A DNA stretch of 64,000 bases, taken from NCBI RefSeq assembly GCF_011058255.1, contig NZ_JAALFH010000033.1, positions 1 through 64,000 of the forward strand. The letters are read 5' to 3'. Of this stretch, positions 9,982 through 18,340 are shown piece by piece. The DNA comes from Thioalkalivibrio sp. XN8 (GTDB lineage: Bacteria; Pseudomonadota; Gammaproteobacteria; Steroidobacterales; XN24). Both the position numbers and the translations under genes were made by a program. A model generated the notes under the pieces. That model was not told the DNA's origin and searched no databases. It worked only from the letters and a program-made list of their open reading frames with translations. The stretch's first letter is position 1, and each line of letters begins with the position of its first letter.

Positions 9982-11469
9982 ATGCCCAGGAAAACCAGGA
10001 TCATTCTCGCCAGCGTCGCGCTGTCGCTCGGCGCCTGCGGCGGCGGTTCCGGGTCCGGCGGCGACGAGCCCGCCACCGCCTACTTTGTCTCGTCCCAGAT
10101 CATGCTCACCGCGATCCAGGGCGAGCCTCCGCCGAGCTACTCGGCCCAGGTCTTGTTCGACGGAGTGCCTGCCGACCAGGTGTTCGCCGAGTTGTCCTTC
10201 AGCGGCGAAGGCGTGGCTGAAATGGAGTTCATCGCGTGGAACGCGAGCTATGCCACGGTGGAAATTCGCTTCACCGACCCGGCGGACCTGGATCCCTGGG
10301 AGCACAAGGGCCTCGTGGGGATCAGGTTGTGTCACGACGCAGCCTGCAGCCGCCCGCTTTACAACATGCCGCGGTACCTCAACACCAGCTACATTGTCCG
10401 GGCCGCCGCGCCGCCGGAGCCGGATCCGGACCCCGACCCGACACTGGGGGTCCTGCCGGTGCTCGACCGGGTCGAACTCGGCCACGATGTCGTGGATGCG
10501 GAATACAGCGCCGCGCTGGAGGCGATCGTCATGGTGTCCATGCAGCCCGAGAACGCGCTGCATGTGCTTTACCCGGCCACCGGCGTCACTCACTCCGTGC
10601 CGTTGAGCCGCACTCCGGTCGCCGTTTCGGTCGCCCCCGACGGGCGCACGGCGGCGGTCGGGCATGACGGCCTGGTCAGTCACGTCGAGCTCGAGACACT
10701 CGGGGACGCCCTGCCGCCGCCGCCAGTGGAACTGGCGCTGTCGGCCCAGGTTTTCGACCTGGTGCTCGACGGCCGCGGCCGCGCGCATGTGATTCCGGTG
10801 GAACTGATTCCGGTGAGTTACCCGAGGAGCTTCGTCTCGATCGACATCGCCAACGGTACCGAGCAGCTGGGCTCCAGTTCCGTAACGCCAGGACGAGCTC
10901 GCCTCCACCCGTCGGGAGACTTCATTTACGTCGCCACGCACTCATATCCCAATGACCTCGAAAAATGGGACGTACGATCCGGCACGGCGGAGCTCGTCGA
11001 CGACTCGCCTTACCACGGCGACTACCCCATTTGCGAGGACGTGTGGCCCTCAGAGGACGGCCAGGTGCTGTATACGCCGTGCCGAGTCGTGTTCCGAGCC
11101 TCGTCGGACCCCGCGCGGGACATGACCTTCGCCGGCGTGTTCAACGATTCCTTCGAGGGATGGGGCCGTTTCGAAGCCCTCAGCCACTCCGGCGAACTCG
11201 GCGAGATCATGGTGGTCGACGTGGAAGTTCGGCCGGACTGCGAATTCTCGGTGTGGGCGCCCCCGTGCCACCGGCGGCTCGGGATCTATGAGGACGGCTT
11301 CCTCAACCGCATCGAGCAGTACTGGATTCCGCCGCTCTCGGTGGGAGGGCGGTCCTACGCGCAGGAAATACTGTTCGTCTTCCACAGCAGCAACGGCGCC
11401 CACCGCTACCTGCTCAGCCGGCTCCCGGGCGTCCCGGCAGACCCCCACTACCTGAGCGTGCTGCGCTAG
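9982..11469 (+). CDS. Predicted lipoprotein with beta-propeller-like repeats, function unknown
   Basis: I do not recognise a specific family. The ATG at 9982 gives a clean lipoprotein signal: a positive N-terminus, a hydrophobic core and the lipobox LGAC (Cys at about residue 18), followed by a Gly/Ser linker. The product is 495 residues. After residue 150 it shows repeated short segments such as VSVAPDGRTAAV and ARLHPSGDFIYVAT, which resemble blades of seven-bladed (YVTN/WD-like) propellers. Cysteine pairs near the C-terminus could form disulfides. The frame is open upstream to 9928. The gene separates engB from polA, which are usually closer, so it looks like an insertion into a conserved neighbourhood. 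Confidence 0.7.
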   Translation: MPRKTRIILASVALSLGACGGGSGSGGDEPATAYFVSSQIMLTAIQGEPPPSYSAQVLFDGVPADQVFAELSFSGEGVAEMEFIAWNASYATVEIRFTDPADLDPWEHKGLVGIRLCHDAACSRPLYNMPRYLNTSYIVRAAAPPEPDPDPDPTLGVLPVLDRVELGHDVVDAEYSAALEAIVMVSMQPENALHVLYPATGVTHSVPLSRTPVAVSVAPDGRTAAVGHDGLVSHVELETLGDALPPPPVELALSAQVFDLVLDGRGRAHVIPVELIPVSYPRSFVSIDIANGTEQLGSSSVTPGRARLHPSGDFIYVATHSYPNDLEKWDVRSGTAELVDDSPYHGDYPICEDVWPSEDGQVLYTPCRVVFRASSDPARDMTFAGVFNDSFEGWGRFEALSHSGELGEIMVVDVEVRPDCEFSVWAPPCHRRLGIYEDGFLNRIEQYWIPPLSVGGRSYAQEILFVFHSSNGAHRYLLSRLPGVPADPHYLSVLR

Positions 11470-11471
11470 GC

Positions 11472-11522
11472 GGGGCCTGTCCCCAGGACCGGTCCCTGGG
11501 ACCGGTCCTGGGGACAGGCCCC
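11472..11522. repeat. Perfect 51-bp palindrome between convergent genes
   Basis: Two 25-base arms are exactly complementary around a single central T (11497). It starts two bases after the lipoprotein stop and ends one base before the polA stop, so a transcript from either side would form the hairpin. There is no U-tract on either strand. Each arm contains the 16-mer CCGGTCCTGGGGACAG (11502-11517 and its inverse at 11477-11492), which is also present inside the DsbD-like gene at 1099-1114. Confidence 0.85.
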
Positions 11523-11523
11523 A

Positions 11524-14229
11524 TCAGTGGGCTTCGTCCCAGTTCAGGCCGGCGGCGGCATCGACCTTCAGCGGCACCGAAAGCTCGATCGCCTCGCCCA
11601 TCAGGTGATCGAGCGCCTCGATCAGCGCCTCGACGTCGGCCTCCGCCACCTCGAACACCAGCTCGTCGTGCACCTGCATGATCAGGCGCGCGTCGACCTT
11701 GCCGACCGCCAGCCAGTCGGCCACCCGGATCATCGCCAGCTTGATGATGTCGGCGGCCGTGCCCTGCATCGGCGCATTGATGGCGCTGCGCTCGGCGTAC
11801 TGGCGCCGCTGGCTGTTGCGCGAGCGGATCTCCGGCAGGTGCAGCCGGCGCCCCAGCACGGTGGTGACGTAGCCGTCGGTGCGCGCTTTCTCGCGGGTCT
11901 CGTCCATGTAGCGCTTCACGCCCGGGTAGCGCTCGAAATACAGCTCCACGTACTCCTGCGCCGCCGCCCGCTCGATGCCGAGCTGGCGGGCCAGGCCGAA
12001 GGCGGACATGCCGTAGATCAGGCCGAAGTTGATGGCCTTCGCCGAGCGGCGCTGCTCGGCCGTGACCTGCTCGAGCGGCGTCTCGAACACCTCCGCGGCC
12101 GTGGCGCGGTGGATGTCCTGGTCCTCGCGGAACGCGGCCTGCAACCCCTCGTCCCCGGACAGGTGCGCCATGATCCGCAGCTCGATCTGCGAGTAGTCGG
12201 CCGCCACCAGCCGGTAGCCCTCGGGCGCGACGAAGGCCTGGCGGATGCGCCGGCCCTCGGCCGTGCGCACCGGGATGTTCTGCAGGTTCGGGTCGGAGGA
12301 GGACAAGCGTCCGGTCGCCGCCACCGCCTGGTGATAGGAGGTGTGCACGCGGCTGGCCGCGTCGCACAGCTCCGGCAGCTTGTCGGTGTAGGTGGACTTC
12401 AGCTTCGCCAGGCCGCGGTACTCCAGGATCCGCCCCGGCAACTCGTGCTCGGCGCTGAGTTCCTCCAGCACGTCCTCGGCGGTGGAGGGCTGGCCGCCGG
12501 GCGTCTTGCGCAGGGGCTTCAGGCCGAGGCGCTCGAACAGGATCTCCTGCAGCTGCTTGCTGGAGCCGAGGTTGAACTTGCCGCCGGCCGCCGCGAAAGC
12601 GGCCGCCTCGGCCGCCGCCATGCCCTGCTCGAGCTCGCGGCTCTGCCGGCGCAGCAGCGCGGTGTCGAGCAGCACGCCGTGGCGCTCCATGGCATAGAGA
12701 ATCGGCACCAGCGGGCGCTCGATTTCCTCGTAGACCTGCTGCAGGCCGGGGGTGTCCTTAAGCTGCGGCCACAGCGCCCGGTGCAGCCGCAGCGTCACCT
12801 CGGCGTCCTCGGCGGCGTAGGGCGCGGCCGTCGCCACCGGCACCTGGTCGAAGGTGATCTGCTTCGCGCCCTTGCCGGCCACGTCCTCGTAGCGGATGGT
12901 CTGGTGGCCGAGGTATTTCAGCGCCACCGAGTCCATGTCGTGGCGCGTGGCGGTCGAGTCCAGCACGTAGGACTCGAGCATGGTGTCGTAGCGCACGCCG
13001 GCCAGCGCGATGCCGTGGTTGGCCAGCACGTGCCAGTCGTACTTGAGGTGATGGCCGATCTTGCCGCGCGCCGGGTCCTCCAGCAGCGGCTTGAGCTTGG
13101 CCAGCGTGTCCTCGAGCCCCAGCTGCTGCGGCGCGTCCGGGTCGTGGTGTGCCAGCGGCACGTAGGCGGCGCGCCCGGGTTCGACCGCGAAGGACACGCC
13201 GACGATGCGCGCCTTCATGTAGTCCAGGCTGTCGGTCTCGGTGTCGAAGGCGAACTCGTCGGCTGCGCCGAGTTGCGCCAGCCAGTCGTCCAGCTGCGCC
13301 GCGGTGAAGACGGTCTCGTACTCGGCGGGGGGGGCCGGCGGGCTGTCGGCCGTGGCGGCCCCGGCCGGGTTGCCGTCCTCGTCCGGCAGCTTGCGCAGCA
13401 GGGTGTTGAATTCCAGCCGCGTGTACAGCTCGCGCAGGCGCTGGACGTCGGGCGGCGCCGGCGCCAGGTCGGCCGGGCCCTGCTCCAGCTCGACGTCGCA
13501 GCGGATGGTGGCGAGCTCGCGGGAGAGCTCGAGCTGGTCCAGGTGGGCGCGCAGGCTCTCGCCGATCTTGCCGCCCACCTCGTCCGCGCGCGCCTTGAGC
13601 GTGTCGAGGTTGCCGAACTCCTGCAGCCACTTGGTTGCGGTCTTGGGGCCGCACTTCGGCACCCCGGGGATGTTGTCCGAGCTGTCGCCGACCAGCGCCA
13701 GCCAGTCGATGATGCGCTCCGGCGGCACGCCGAACTTCTCCTCCACGCCGGCGCGGTCCAGTACTTTGCCGGTCATGGTGTTCACCAGCGTGACGTCGCC
13801 GTTGACCAGCTGCGCCATGTCCTTGTCGCCGGTCGAGACCAGCGTCGCCATGCCCGCCTCGTGCGCCTGGCGCGCCAGCGTGCCGATGACGTCGTCGGCC
13901 TCGACCCCGGGGACTTGCAGGATCGGCAGGCCCAGGGCCTGCACGATCTCGAGCAGCGGCCCGACCTGGGCCGAGAGCTCGTCCGGCATCGGCGGCCGGT
14001 TGGCCTTGTACTCGGCGAACAGCTCGTCGCGGAAGGTCTTGCCCTTGGCGTCGAACACTACCGCGAAGTGTTCCGCCTGCTGCTCGTCGCGCAGCTTCAG
14101 CAGCATGTTCACCACCCCGAGCACCGCGCCGACGGGCTCGTCGCGGCTGTTGGTCAGCGGCGGCAGGGCGTGGAAGGCGCGGTAGAGGTACGACGAGCCA
14201 TCGACCAGCACCAGCTGCGGCTTGCTCAC
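11524..14229 (-). CDS. polA: DNA polymerase I
   Basis: Repair and Okazaki-fragment-processing polymerase. The 901-residue product has the 5' nuclease domain (about 1-290, with DAKGKTFR and GDSSDNIPGV), a 3'-5' exonuclease domain (about 315-510, with FDTETDSLDYM) and the family A polymerase domain (about 520-901, with DYSQIELRIMAH, the RRSAKAINFGLIYG O-helix and MQVHDELVFEV). The start is GTG at 14227-14229, which overlaps the lysA stop by four bases (GTGA). The frame stays open upstream through lysA, but that is fortuitous. It is the last gene of the arg-lysA unit, an unusual place for polA. Confidence 0.97.
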   Translation of the reverse strand: MSKPQLVLVDGSSYLYRAFHALPPLTNSRDEPVGAVLGVVNMLLKLRDEQQAEHFAVVFDAKGKTFRDELFAEYKANRPPMPDELSAQVGPLLEIVQALGLPILQVPGVEADDVIGTLARQAHEAGMATLVSTGDKDMAQLVNGDVTLVNTMTGKVLDRAGVEEKFGVPPERIIDWLALVGDSSDNIPGVPKCGPKTATKWLQEFGNLDTLKARADEVGGKIGESLRAHLDQLELSRELATIRCDVELEQGPADLAPAPPDVQRLRELYTRLEFNTLLRKLPDEDGNPAGAATADSPPAPPAEYETVFTAAQLDDWLAQLGAADEFAFDTETDSLDYMKARIVGVSFAVEPGRAAYVPLAHHDPDAPQQLGLEDTLAKLKPLLEDPARGKIGHHLKYDWHVLANHGIALAGVRYDTMLESYVLDSTATRHDMDSVALKYLGHQTIRYEDVAGKGAKQITFDQVPVATAAPYAAEDAEVTLRLHRALWPQLKDTPGLQQVYEEIERPLVPILYAMERHGVLLDTALLRRQSRELEQGMAAAEAAAFAAAGGKFNLGSSKQLQEILFERLGLKPLRKTPGGQPSTAEDVLEELSAEHELPGRILEYRGLAKLKSTYTDKLPELCDAASRVHTSYHQAVAATGRLSSSDPNLQNIPVRTAEGRRIRQAFVAPEGYRLVAADYSQIELRIMAHLSGDEGLQAAFREDQDIHRATAAEVFETPLEQVTAEQRRSAKAINFGLIYGMSAFGLARQLGIERAAAQEYVELYFERYPGVKRYMDETREKARTDGYVTTVLGRRLHLPEIRSRNSQRRQYAERSAINAPMQGTAADIIKLAMIRVADWLAVGKVDARLIMQVHDELVFEVAEADVEALIEALDHLMGEAIELSVPLKVDAAAGLNWDEAH

Positions 14230-15488
14230 GGCAGCGCCTCCTTGAAGCGCGCCTCGCCGCGCCACAGCTCCTCGGTGGTCTCGCGCCGGCGCACCACCCT
14301 CGCCTCGGCCCCCGCCACCATCACCTCGCAGGCGCGCGGGCGGGCGTTGTAGTTCGAGCTCATGACGAAACCGTAGGCGCCGCCGTCGGCGACCGCCAGC
14401 AGGTCGCCGGGCACCACCGCGAGCTCGCGGTCGCGCCCGAGAAAATCGCCGGTCTCGCACACGGGACCGACCACGTCGATCGGCTCGGCGTCGGGCGCCG
14501 CGCCGGCCCGCGCCGGCAGGATGTCGTGCCAGGCTTCGTACAGCGCCGGCCGCAGCAGGTCGTTCATGGCCGCGTCGACCAGGGCGAACTTGCGTCCGTG
14601 GCCCTGCTTCACGTAAGCGACCCGGGTCAGCAGCAGCCCCGCCGGCCCGGCGATGGCGCGGCCCGGCTCGAGCACGATGTCCAGGCCGAGTCCCGCCAGC
14701 GCGCCCAGCACCACCTCGGCGTACTGCGCCGGCGTCGGCGCGACCTGGCCGTGATGATCGATGCCCAGCCCGCCGCCGGCGTCGACGTGGCGCAGGGCCA
14801 CGCCGTCGGCCTGCACCGCGCGGGCGAAATCGGCCACCTGGGCGAGCGCGGCCGCCAGCGGCTCCAGCGCCATCATCTGCGAGCCGATGTGGCAGGCGAC
14901 GCCTTCCAGTTTCAGGCCCGGCAGGGTCATAGCCCGCACCACCAGGGACCCGGCATCCTCCAGCGCGATCCCGAACTTGTGCTCGCGCCGGCCGGTGGAT
15001 ATGTGGCGATGGCCGCCGGCCTCGACATCGGGGTTCACGCGGATGGCGATGCGGGCCTCGCGCCCGGCCTCGACCGCCAGCTCCGACAGCCGGTACAGCT
15101 CCGGCTCCGACTCGACGTTGAAGCAGGCGATGTCCTGCGCCAGCGCCGCGCGGATCTCGTCCTCCAGCTTGCAGGCGCCGGAGAACACCACCCGCTGCGG
15201 GTCGCCGCCTGCGGCCAGCACGCGCGCCAGCTCCCCGCCGGAGACGATGTCGAAGCCCGCGCCGTGGCCCGCCAGCACATCCAGCACCGCCAGGTTGCCG
15301 TTGGCCTTGACCGCGTAGCACACGCGCACCGGATGCCCCGCGAAGGCGTCGACGAATGCCAGGTAGCGCGCCTCCAGGGCGCCGCGCGAATAGACGTAAC
15401 ATGGCGTGCCGAAGCGGGCGGCGAGATCCTCCACCGGCACGTCCTCGGCGTGCAGCCGGCCCTCGCGATAGGCGAAGGCGGGATTCAC
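14226..15488 (-). CDS. lysA: Diaminopimelate decarboxylase
   Basis: PLP enzyme that performs the last step of lysine synthesis, meso-diaminopimelate to L-lysine. The 420-residue product has the PLP lysine in CYAVKAN, the HIGSQ segment, the DAGGGLGI glycine loop, and the GPVCETGD motif with the active-site Cys contributed across the dimer. The start is GTG at 15486-15488, overlapping the lptM stop by four bases (GTGA). The lptM-lysA adjacency is conserved in many gammaproteobacteria. Confidence 0.96.
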   Translation of the reverse strand: MNPAFAYREGRLHAEDVPVEDLAARFGTPCYVYSRGALEARYLAFVDAFAGHPVRVCYAVKANGNLAVLDVLAGHGAGFDIVSGGELARVLAAGGDPQRVVFSGACKLEDEIRAALAQDIACFNVESEPELYRLSELAVEAGREARIAIRVNPDVEAGGHRHISTGRREHKFGIALEDAGSLVVRAMTLPGLKLEGVACHIGSQMMALEPLAAALAQVADFARAVQADGVALRHVDAGGGLGIDHHGQVAPTPAQYAEVVLGALAGLGLDIVLEPGRAIAGPAGLLLTRVAYVKQGHGRKFALVDAAMNDLLRPALYEAWHDILPARAGAAPDAEPIDVVGPVCETGDFLGRDRELAVVPGDLLAVADGGAYGFVMSSNYNARPRACEVMVAGAEARVVRRRETTEELWRGEARFKEALP

Positions 15489-15736
15489 CGGCGCCCCGCG
15501 GCCTGCCCGCCGTCGGGCGGCGGTTGTTTCGGCTGCGCCGGGTTGTCCTCTTCCTCGGGCGCGGCCGGCTCTGTCGCTGCCTCGTCCCCGGCGATCGGTT
15601 CGAGCTCCTCGACTTCGGGCCGGGGCGCCGGCTCGGGCTCCTCGAGATACAGGTCGCCGTACATGCCGCAACCGCCAAGCAAGAGCAGCACGGCCAGCGG
15701 CAGCCAGGGGCGGGCAGCGGTCGGTCGCAGTGCCAT
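15485..15736 (-). CDS. lptM: LptM (YifL)-type small lipoprotein
   Basis: An 83-residue lipoprotein with a hydrophobic signal and the lipobox LGGC, followed at once by GMYGDLYLEEPE, the short motif that defines LptM (CGxxGxLYLP in E. coli). In E. coli LptM helps the LptD/LptE outer-membrane translocon form its native disulfides. The rest of the chain is acidic and rich in Pro/Glu, as expected for a disordered tail. The ATG at 15734-15736 was chosen for the signal peptide. Its stop overlaps the lysA start. Confidence 0.85.
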   Translation of the reverse strand: MALRPTAARPWLPLAVLLLLGGCGMYGDLYLEEPEPAPRPEVEELEPIAGDEAATEPAAPEEEDNPAQPKQPPPDGGQAAGRR

Positions 15737-15738
15737 GC

Positions 15739-16170
15739 TCAGCCCTCCTCGCGCGGCATGACCGCCATGGTCAGCCGCGAAATGGCGGTGAGCCGCCCGG
15801 ACTCGTCTGTCGTGCGGATTTCCCACACCTGGGTCCGGCGGCCGATATGAATGGGACGCGCCGTGCCTGTCACCAGCCCGCTGCGCACGGAGCGCAGGTG
15901 GTTGGTGTTGATTTCCAGGCCCACCGCATAGTGCGTGGACATGTCCAGGCAGCAGTTGGCGGCCGAGCTGCCGAGCGTCTCGGCCAGGGCGGCCGTCGCG
16001 CCGCCGTGCAGCAGGCCGAAGGGCTGGTGGGTACGGCCGTCCACCGGCATGGTGCCGGCCAGGTAGTCGTCGCCGACCTCGGTGAAGCGGATGTCGACCT
16101 GCTCCATCAGCGTGCCTCGCGACATCGCGTTGAGCGCCTCCACCGTCGGCTTCCGGTGCCAGATGCTCAT
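15739..16170 (-). CDS. Hotdog-fold acyl-CoA thioesterase (PaaI/YdiI-like)
   Basis: Probably hydrolyses an acyl- or aryl-CoA thioester; the exact substrate is unknown. The 143-residue product contains the PaaI-family signature FGLLHGGATAALAETLGS and a C-terminal TQVWEIR strand typical of the fold. Its ATG at 16168-16170 overlaps the argH stop (ATGA), so it is translationally coupled into the arginine/lysine unit. Nothing in the sequence ties it to amino acid synthesis, although disposal of stray acyl-CoA is conceivable. Confidence 0.85.
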   Translation of the reverse strand: MSIWHRKPTVEALNAMSRGTLMEQVDIRFTEVGDDYLAGTMPVDGRTHQPFGLLHGGATAALAETLGSSAANCCLDMSTHYAVGLEINTNHLRSVRSGLVTGTARPIHIGRRTQVWEIRTTDESGRLTAISRLTMAVMPREEG

Positions 16171-17384
16171 TCCCGGTCCTTTTTCCCGTGCCAGTGCCCC
16201 AGCTGCTTCAGTTTCTCGCCGACGCGCCGGTAGGCCTCGCGGAAGGACAGCCCTTCGTCGGTCACCAGCTGGTAGGCGTCCTGCGTGGCGTAGAGCTGCT
16301 GCTCCATGCGGATGTTTTCCGCGATGAAGTCCACTTCCGGCAGGGCGTGGGCCATGATGCCGAGCGTCGCCTCGGCCAGGTCGATGGCGCGGAACAGGGG
16401 CGCTTTCAACAGCTGCAGGTCGCGGTGGTAGCCCGAGGTCAGCTTGACCGGCACGGCCAGCGCCTCGTTCAGGCAGCCCAGCGTCGTGGCCGCCCGCGCT
16501 CGCACCAGCTCGAACACGTCGGGGTTGCGTTTCTGCGGCATGATCGACGAGCCGGTGGTCATCGAGTTGGGCAGCGCGACGTAGCTGAATTCCTGGCTGC
16601 AGAACAGGATCAGGTCGGAGGCCAGCCGGCCGAGGTCCTGCATCAGCAGGTGGATCTCGAACACCAGCTGGGCCTCGGCCTTGCCGCGCGACAGCTGCAC
16701 CGCCGTCACCGGCTCGTGCACCGACTCGAAGCCCAGCGCCTCGCGGGTATGCTCGCGGTCGAGCGGCAGGCCCGGCGCGCCGTAGCCGGCGGCGGAGCCA
16801 AGGGGGTTGCGATCCGCGCGCCGCGCCGCGGCCAGCAGTCCGACGGCGTCGTCCCGTAGCTCGGCCGCGAAGCCCTCCGCCCACAGCCGCACCGAGCTCG
16901 GCATCGCCGGCTGCAGGTGGGTATAGCCGGGCAGGGGCGTCTCGGCCTCGCGCTCGGCCAGGGCGTCGAGCTCGGCGGCCACTTTCAGCGCACCGTCATG
17001 CAGCTCGCGGGCCGTCTCCTTCAGGTACAGCCGCAGCGCGGCCAGCACCTGGTCGTTGCGGGAGCGGCCGAGATGCATCCGGGCGGCCGCTTCCGGCGCC
17101 TGCAGCGACAGCCGGTGCTCGAGGGCGTTGTGCACGTCCTCCTCTTCCAGCCCGATGCGCCACTCGCCGCGGGCGTGCGCCGCGCCGATCTCCTCCAGGC
17201 CCTCGGCAATGGCGGCGGCATGCTCGTCCGCCAGCAGCCCGCGCGCGTTCAGCATGCGCACATGCGCGATGGTGGCGCGCACGTCGTAAGGCACCAGGCG
17301 GTTGTCCAGTTCGTGGTCTTCCCCGGCGGTGTAGGCGAGCACCTGGTTGTCCAGGGGATCGCCCTTGTCCCACATGCGGCTCAT
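16167..17384 (-). CDS. argH: Argininosuccinate lyase
   Basis: Last step of arginine synthesis: argininosuccinate to arginine and fumarate. The 405-residue product has the fumarase/aspartase superfamily motifs: EDVHNALE, GRSRNDQV, PGYTHLQPAMP (catalytic His) and SSIMPQKRNPD (flexible loop with catalytic Ser). It is shorter than the usual 450-460 residues, with trimmed termini, as in Xanthomonas-type ArgH. Its start overlaps the argB stop by one base and its stop overlaps the thioesterase start. Confidence 0.95.
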   Translation of the reverse strand: MSRMWDKGDPLDNQVLAYTAGEDHELDNRLVPYDVRATIAHVRMLNARGLLADEHAAAIAEGLEEIGAAHARGEWRIGLEEEDVHNALEHRLSLQAPEAAARMHLGRSRNDQVLAALRLYLKETARELHDGALKVAAELDALAEREAETPLPGYTHLQPAMPSSVRLWAEGFAAELRDDAVGLLAAARRADRNPLGSAAGYGAPGLPLDREHTREALGFESVHEPVTAVQLSRGKAEAQLVFEIHLLMQDLGRLASDLILFCSQEFSYVALPNSMTTGSSIMPQKRNPDVFELVRARAATTLGCLNEALAVPVKLTSGYHRDLQLLKAPLFRAIDLAEATLGIMAHALPEVDFIAENIRMEQQLYATQDAYQLVTDEGLSFREAYRRVGEKLKQLGHWHGKKDRE

Positions 17385-18340
17385 CAGTCCTCGTCCTCCG
17401 CTGCGGCCTGCTCGGCCGGCGTCAGCGTGCCGGTGTCCTCGACCACCAGCGTGCCGGTGCCCTCGTTGGTGAACACCTCCAGCAAGAGGCTGTCAGGCAC
17501 CTGGTAGGAGATCACGTGCACCCGCGGCACCCCGCCCTTCACGGCCGAGCGGATGGCGTCGGCCTTGGGCTTCATGCCCGCATCGAGCCGGCCCTCGGCG
17601 CGCATGCGCTCCAGGTCGGCGAGATCAAGATAAGACAGCAGCGAACCCGGGTCATTGACGTCGTCGAGAATGCCGGGGGCGCCGGTCACCAGGATCAGCT
17701 TCTCCGCCTGCAGCGCCACGGCAATGGCCGCGGCCACGGTGTCCGCGTTGATGTTCAGCAGGACGCCGTCCTCGTCGGCGGACAACGGGCTGATGATCGG
17801 CAGGAAGCCGGCATCGAGCTGGCGCTGCAGCACCCCGCTGTCGACGCTGTCGATGTCGCCGACGAAGCCGTAGTCCACCGTGCCGCCTGCGGCGCCCTCG
17901 AGCTTCACGGGCGGGCGCCGGTGAGCGTGGATCAGGCCGGCGTCGACTCCGCTCATGCCGATCGCCGGTAGGTCGATGTCCCGGCAGATGGCCAGCACGC
18001 GCGTGTTGATGATGCCGTTGAGCACCATGGTCGCCACCCGCAGCGAGCCCTCGTCCGTGATCCGCCGGCCCTCGACGAACTGGGCCGGCACGTCGAGCGC
18101 GTTGGCCAGCGCGGTCGACTGCGGCCCGCCGCCGTGCACCAGCACCACCTTGATGCCGACCTCGTGCAGGATACCGATCTGCTCGATCAGCTCGCGGGTG
18201 CTCTCCTCGTCGCCGAACACGGCGCCGCCGGCCTTCACGATGAAGACCTTGCGCTTGAACATGCGGATGTAGGGGACCGCCGCCTTCAGGGCCGTGACTG
18301 CGATAGACCGCTCGCCGCGCGTGTGCATCATCGGGTTCAC
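17384..18340 (-). CDS. argB: N-acylglutamate kinase (ArgB)
   Basis: Phosphorylates N-acetylglutamate, or here possibly N-succinylglutamate. The 318-residue product has the amino-acid-kinase fold with VKAGGAVF near the N-terminus, the acyl-substrate loop VLVHGGGPQ, GRRITDEGSL and the nucleotide-binding NINADTVAAAIA. It has only the kinase domain; the C-terminal acetyltransferase domain of the bifunctional NAGS-K of Xanthomonas is absent, so the acyl-glutamate synthase must be elsewhere. The start is GTG at 18338-18340 in a GTGA overlap with argF'. An internal ATG pair four codons later is an alternative. Confidence 0.92.
   Translation of the reverse strand: MNPMMHTRGERSIAVTALKAAVPYIRMFKRKVFIVKAGGAVFGDEESTRELIEQIGILHEVGIKVVLVHGGGPQSTALANALDVPAQFVEGRRITDEGSLRVATMVLNGIINTRVLAICRDIDLPAIGMSGVDAGLIHAHRRPPVKLEGAAGGTVDYGFVGDIDSVDSGVLQRQLDAGFLPIISPLSADEDGVLLNINADTVAAAIAVALQAEKLILVTGAPGILDDVNDPGSLLSYLDLADLERMRAEGRLDAGMKPKADAIRSAVKGGVPRVHVISYQVPDSLLLEVFTNEGTGTLVVEDTGTLTPAEQAAAEDED

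Noticed and set aside
9648-10076. 142-codon minus-strand frame with a short hydrophobic stretch, over the engB-lipoprotein gap
   Set aside because: It runs through the terminator stem and overlaps engB; no ribosome site. The structured RNA explains the region better, although a short coding part cannot be fully excluded.
11527-14352. A 941-codon open frame on the plus strand opposite polA
   Set aside because: It is antisense to polA, whose domains are complete. In GC-rich DNA the opposite strand often stays open; the translation is His/Gln/Arg-rich low complexity with no motif.
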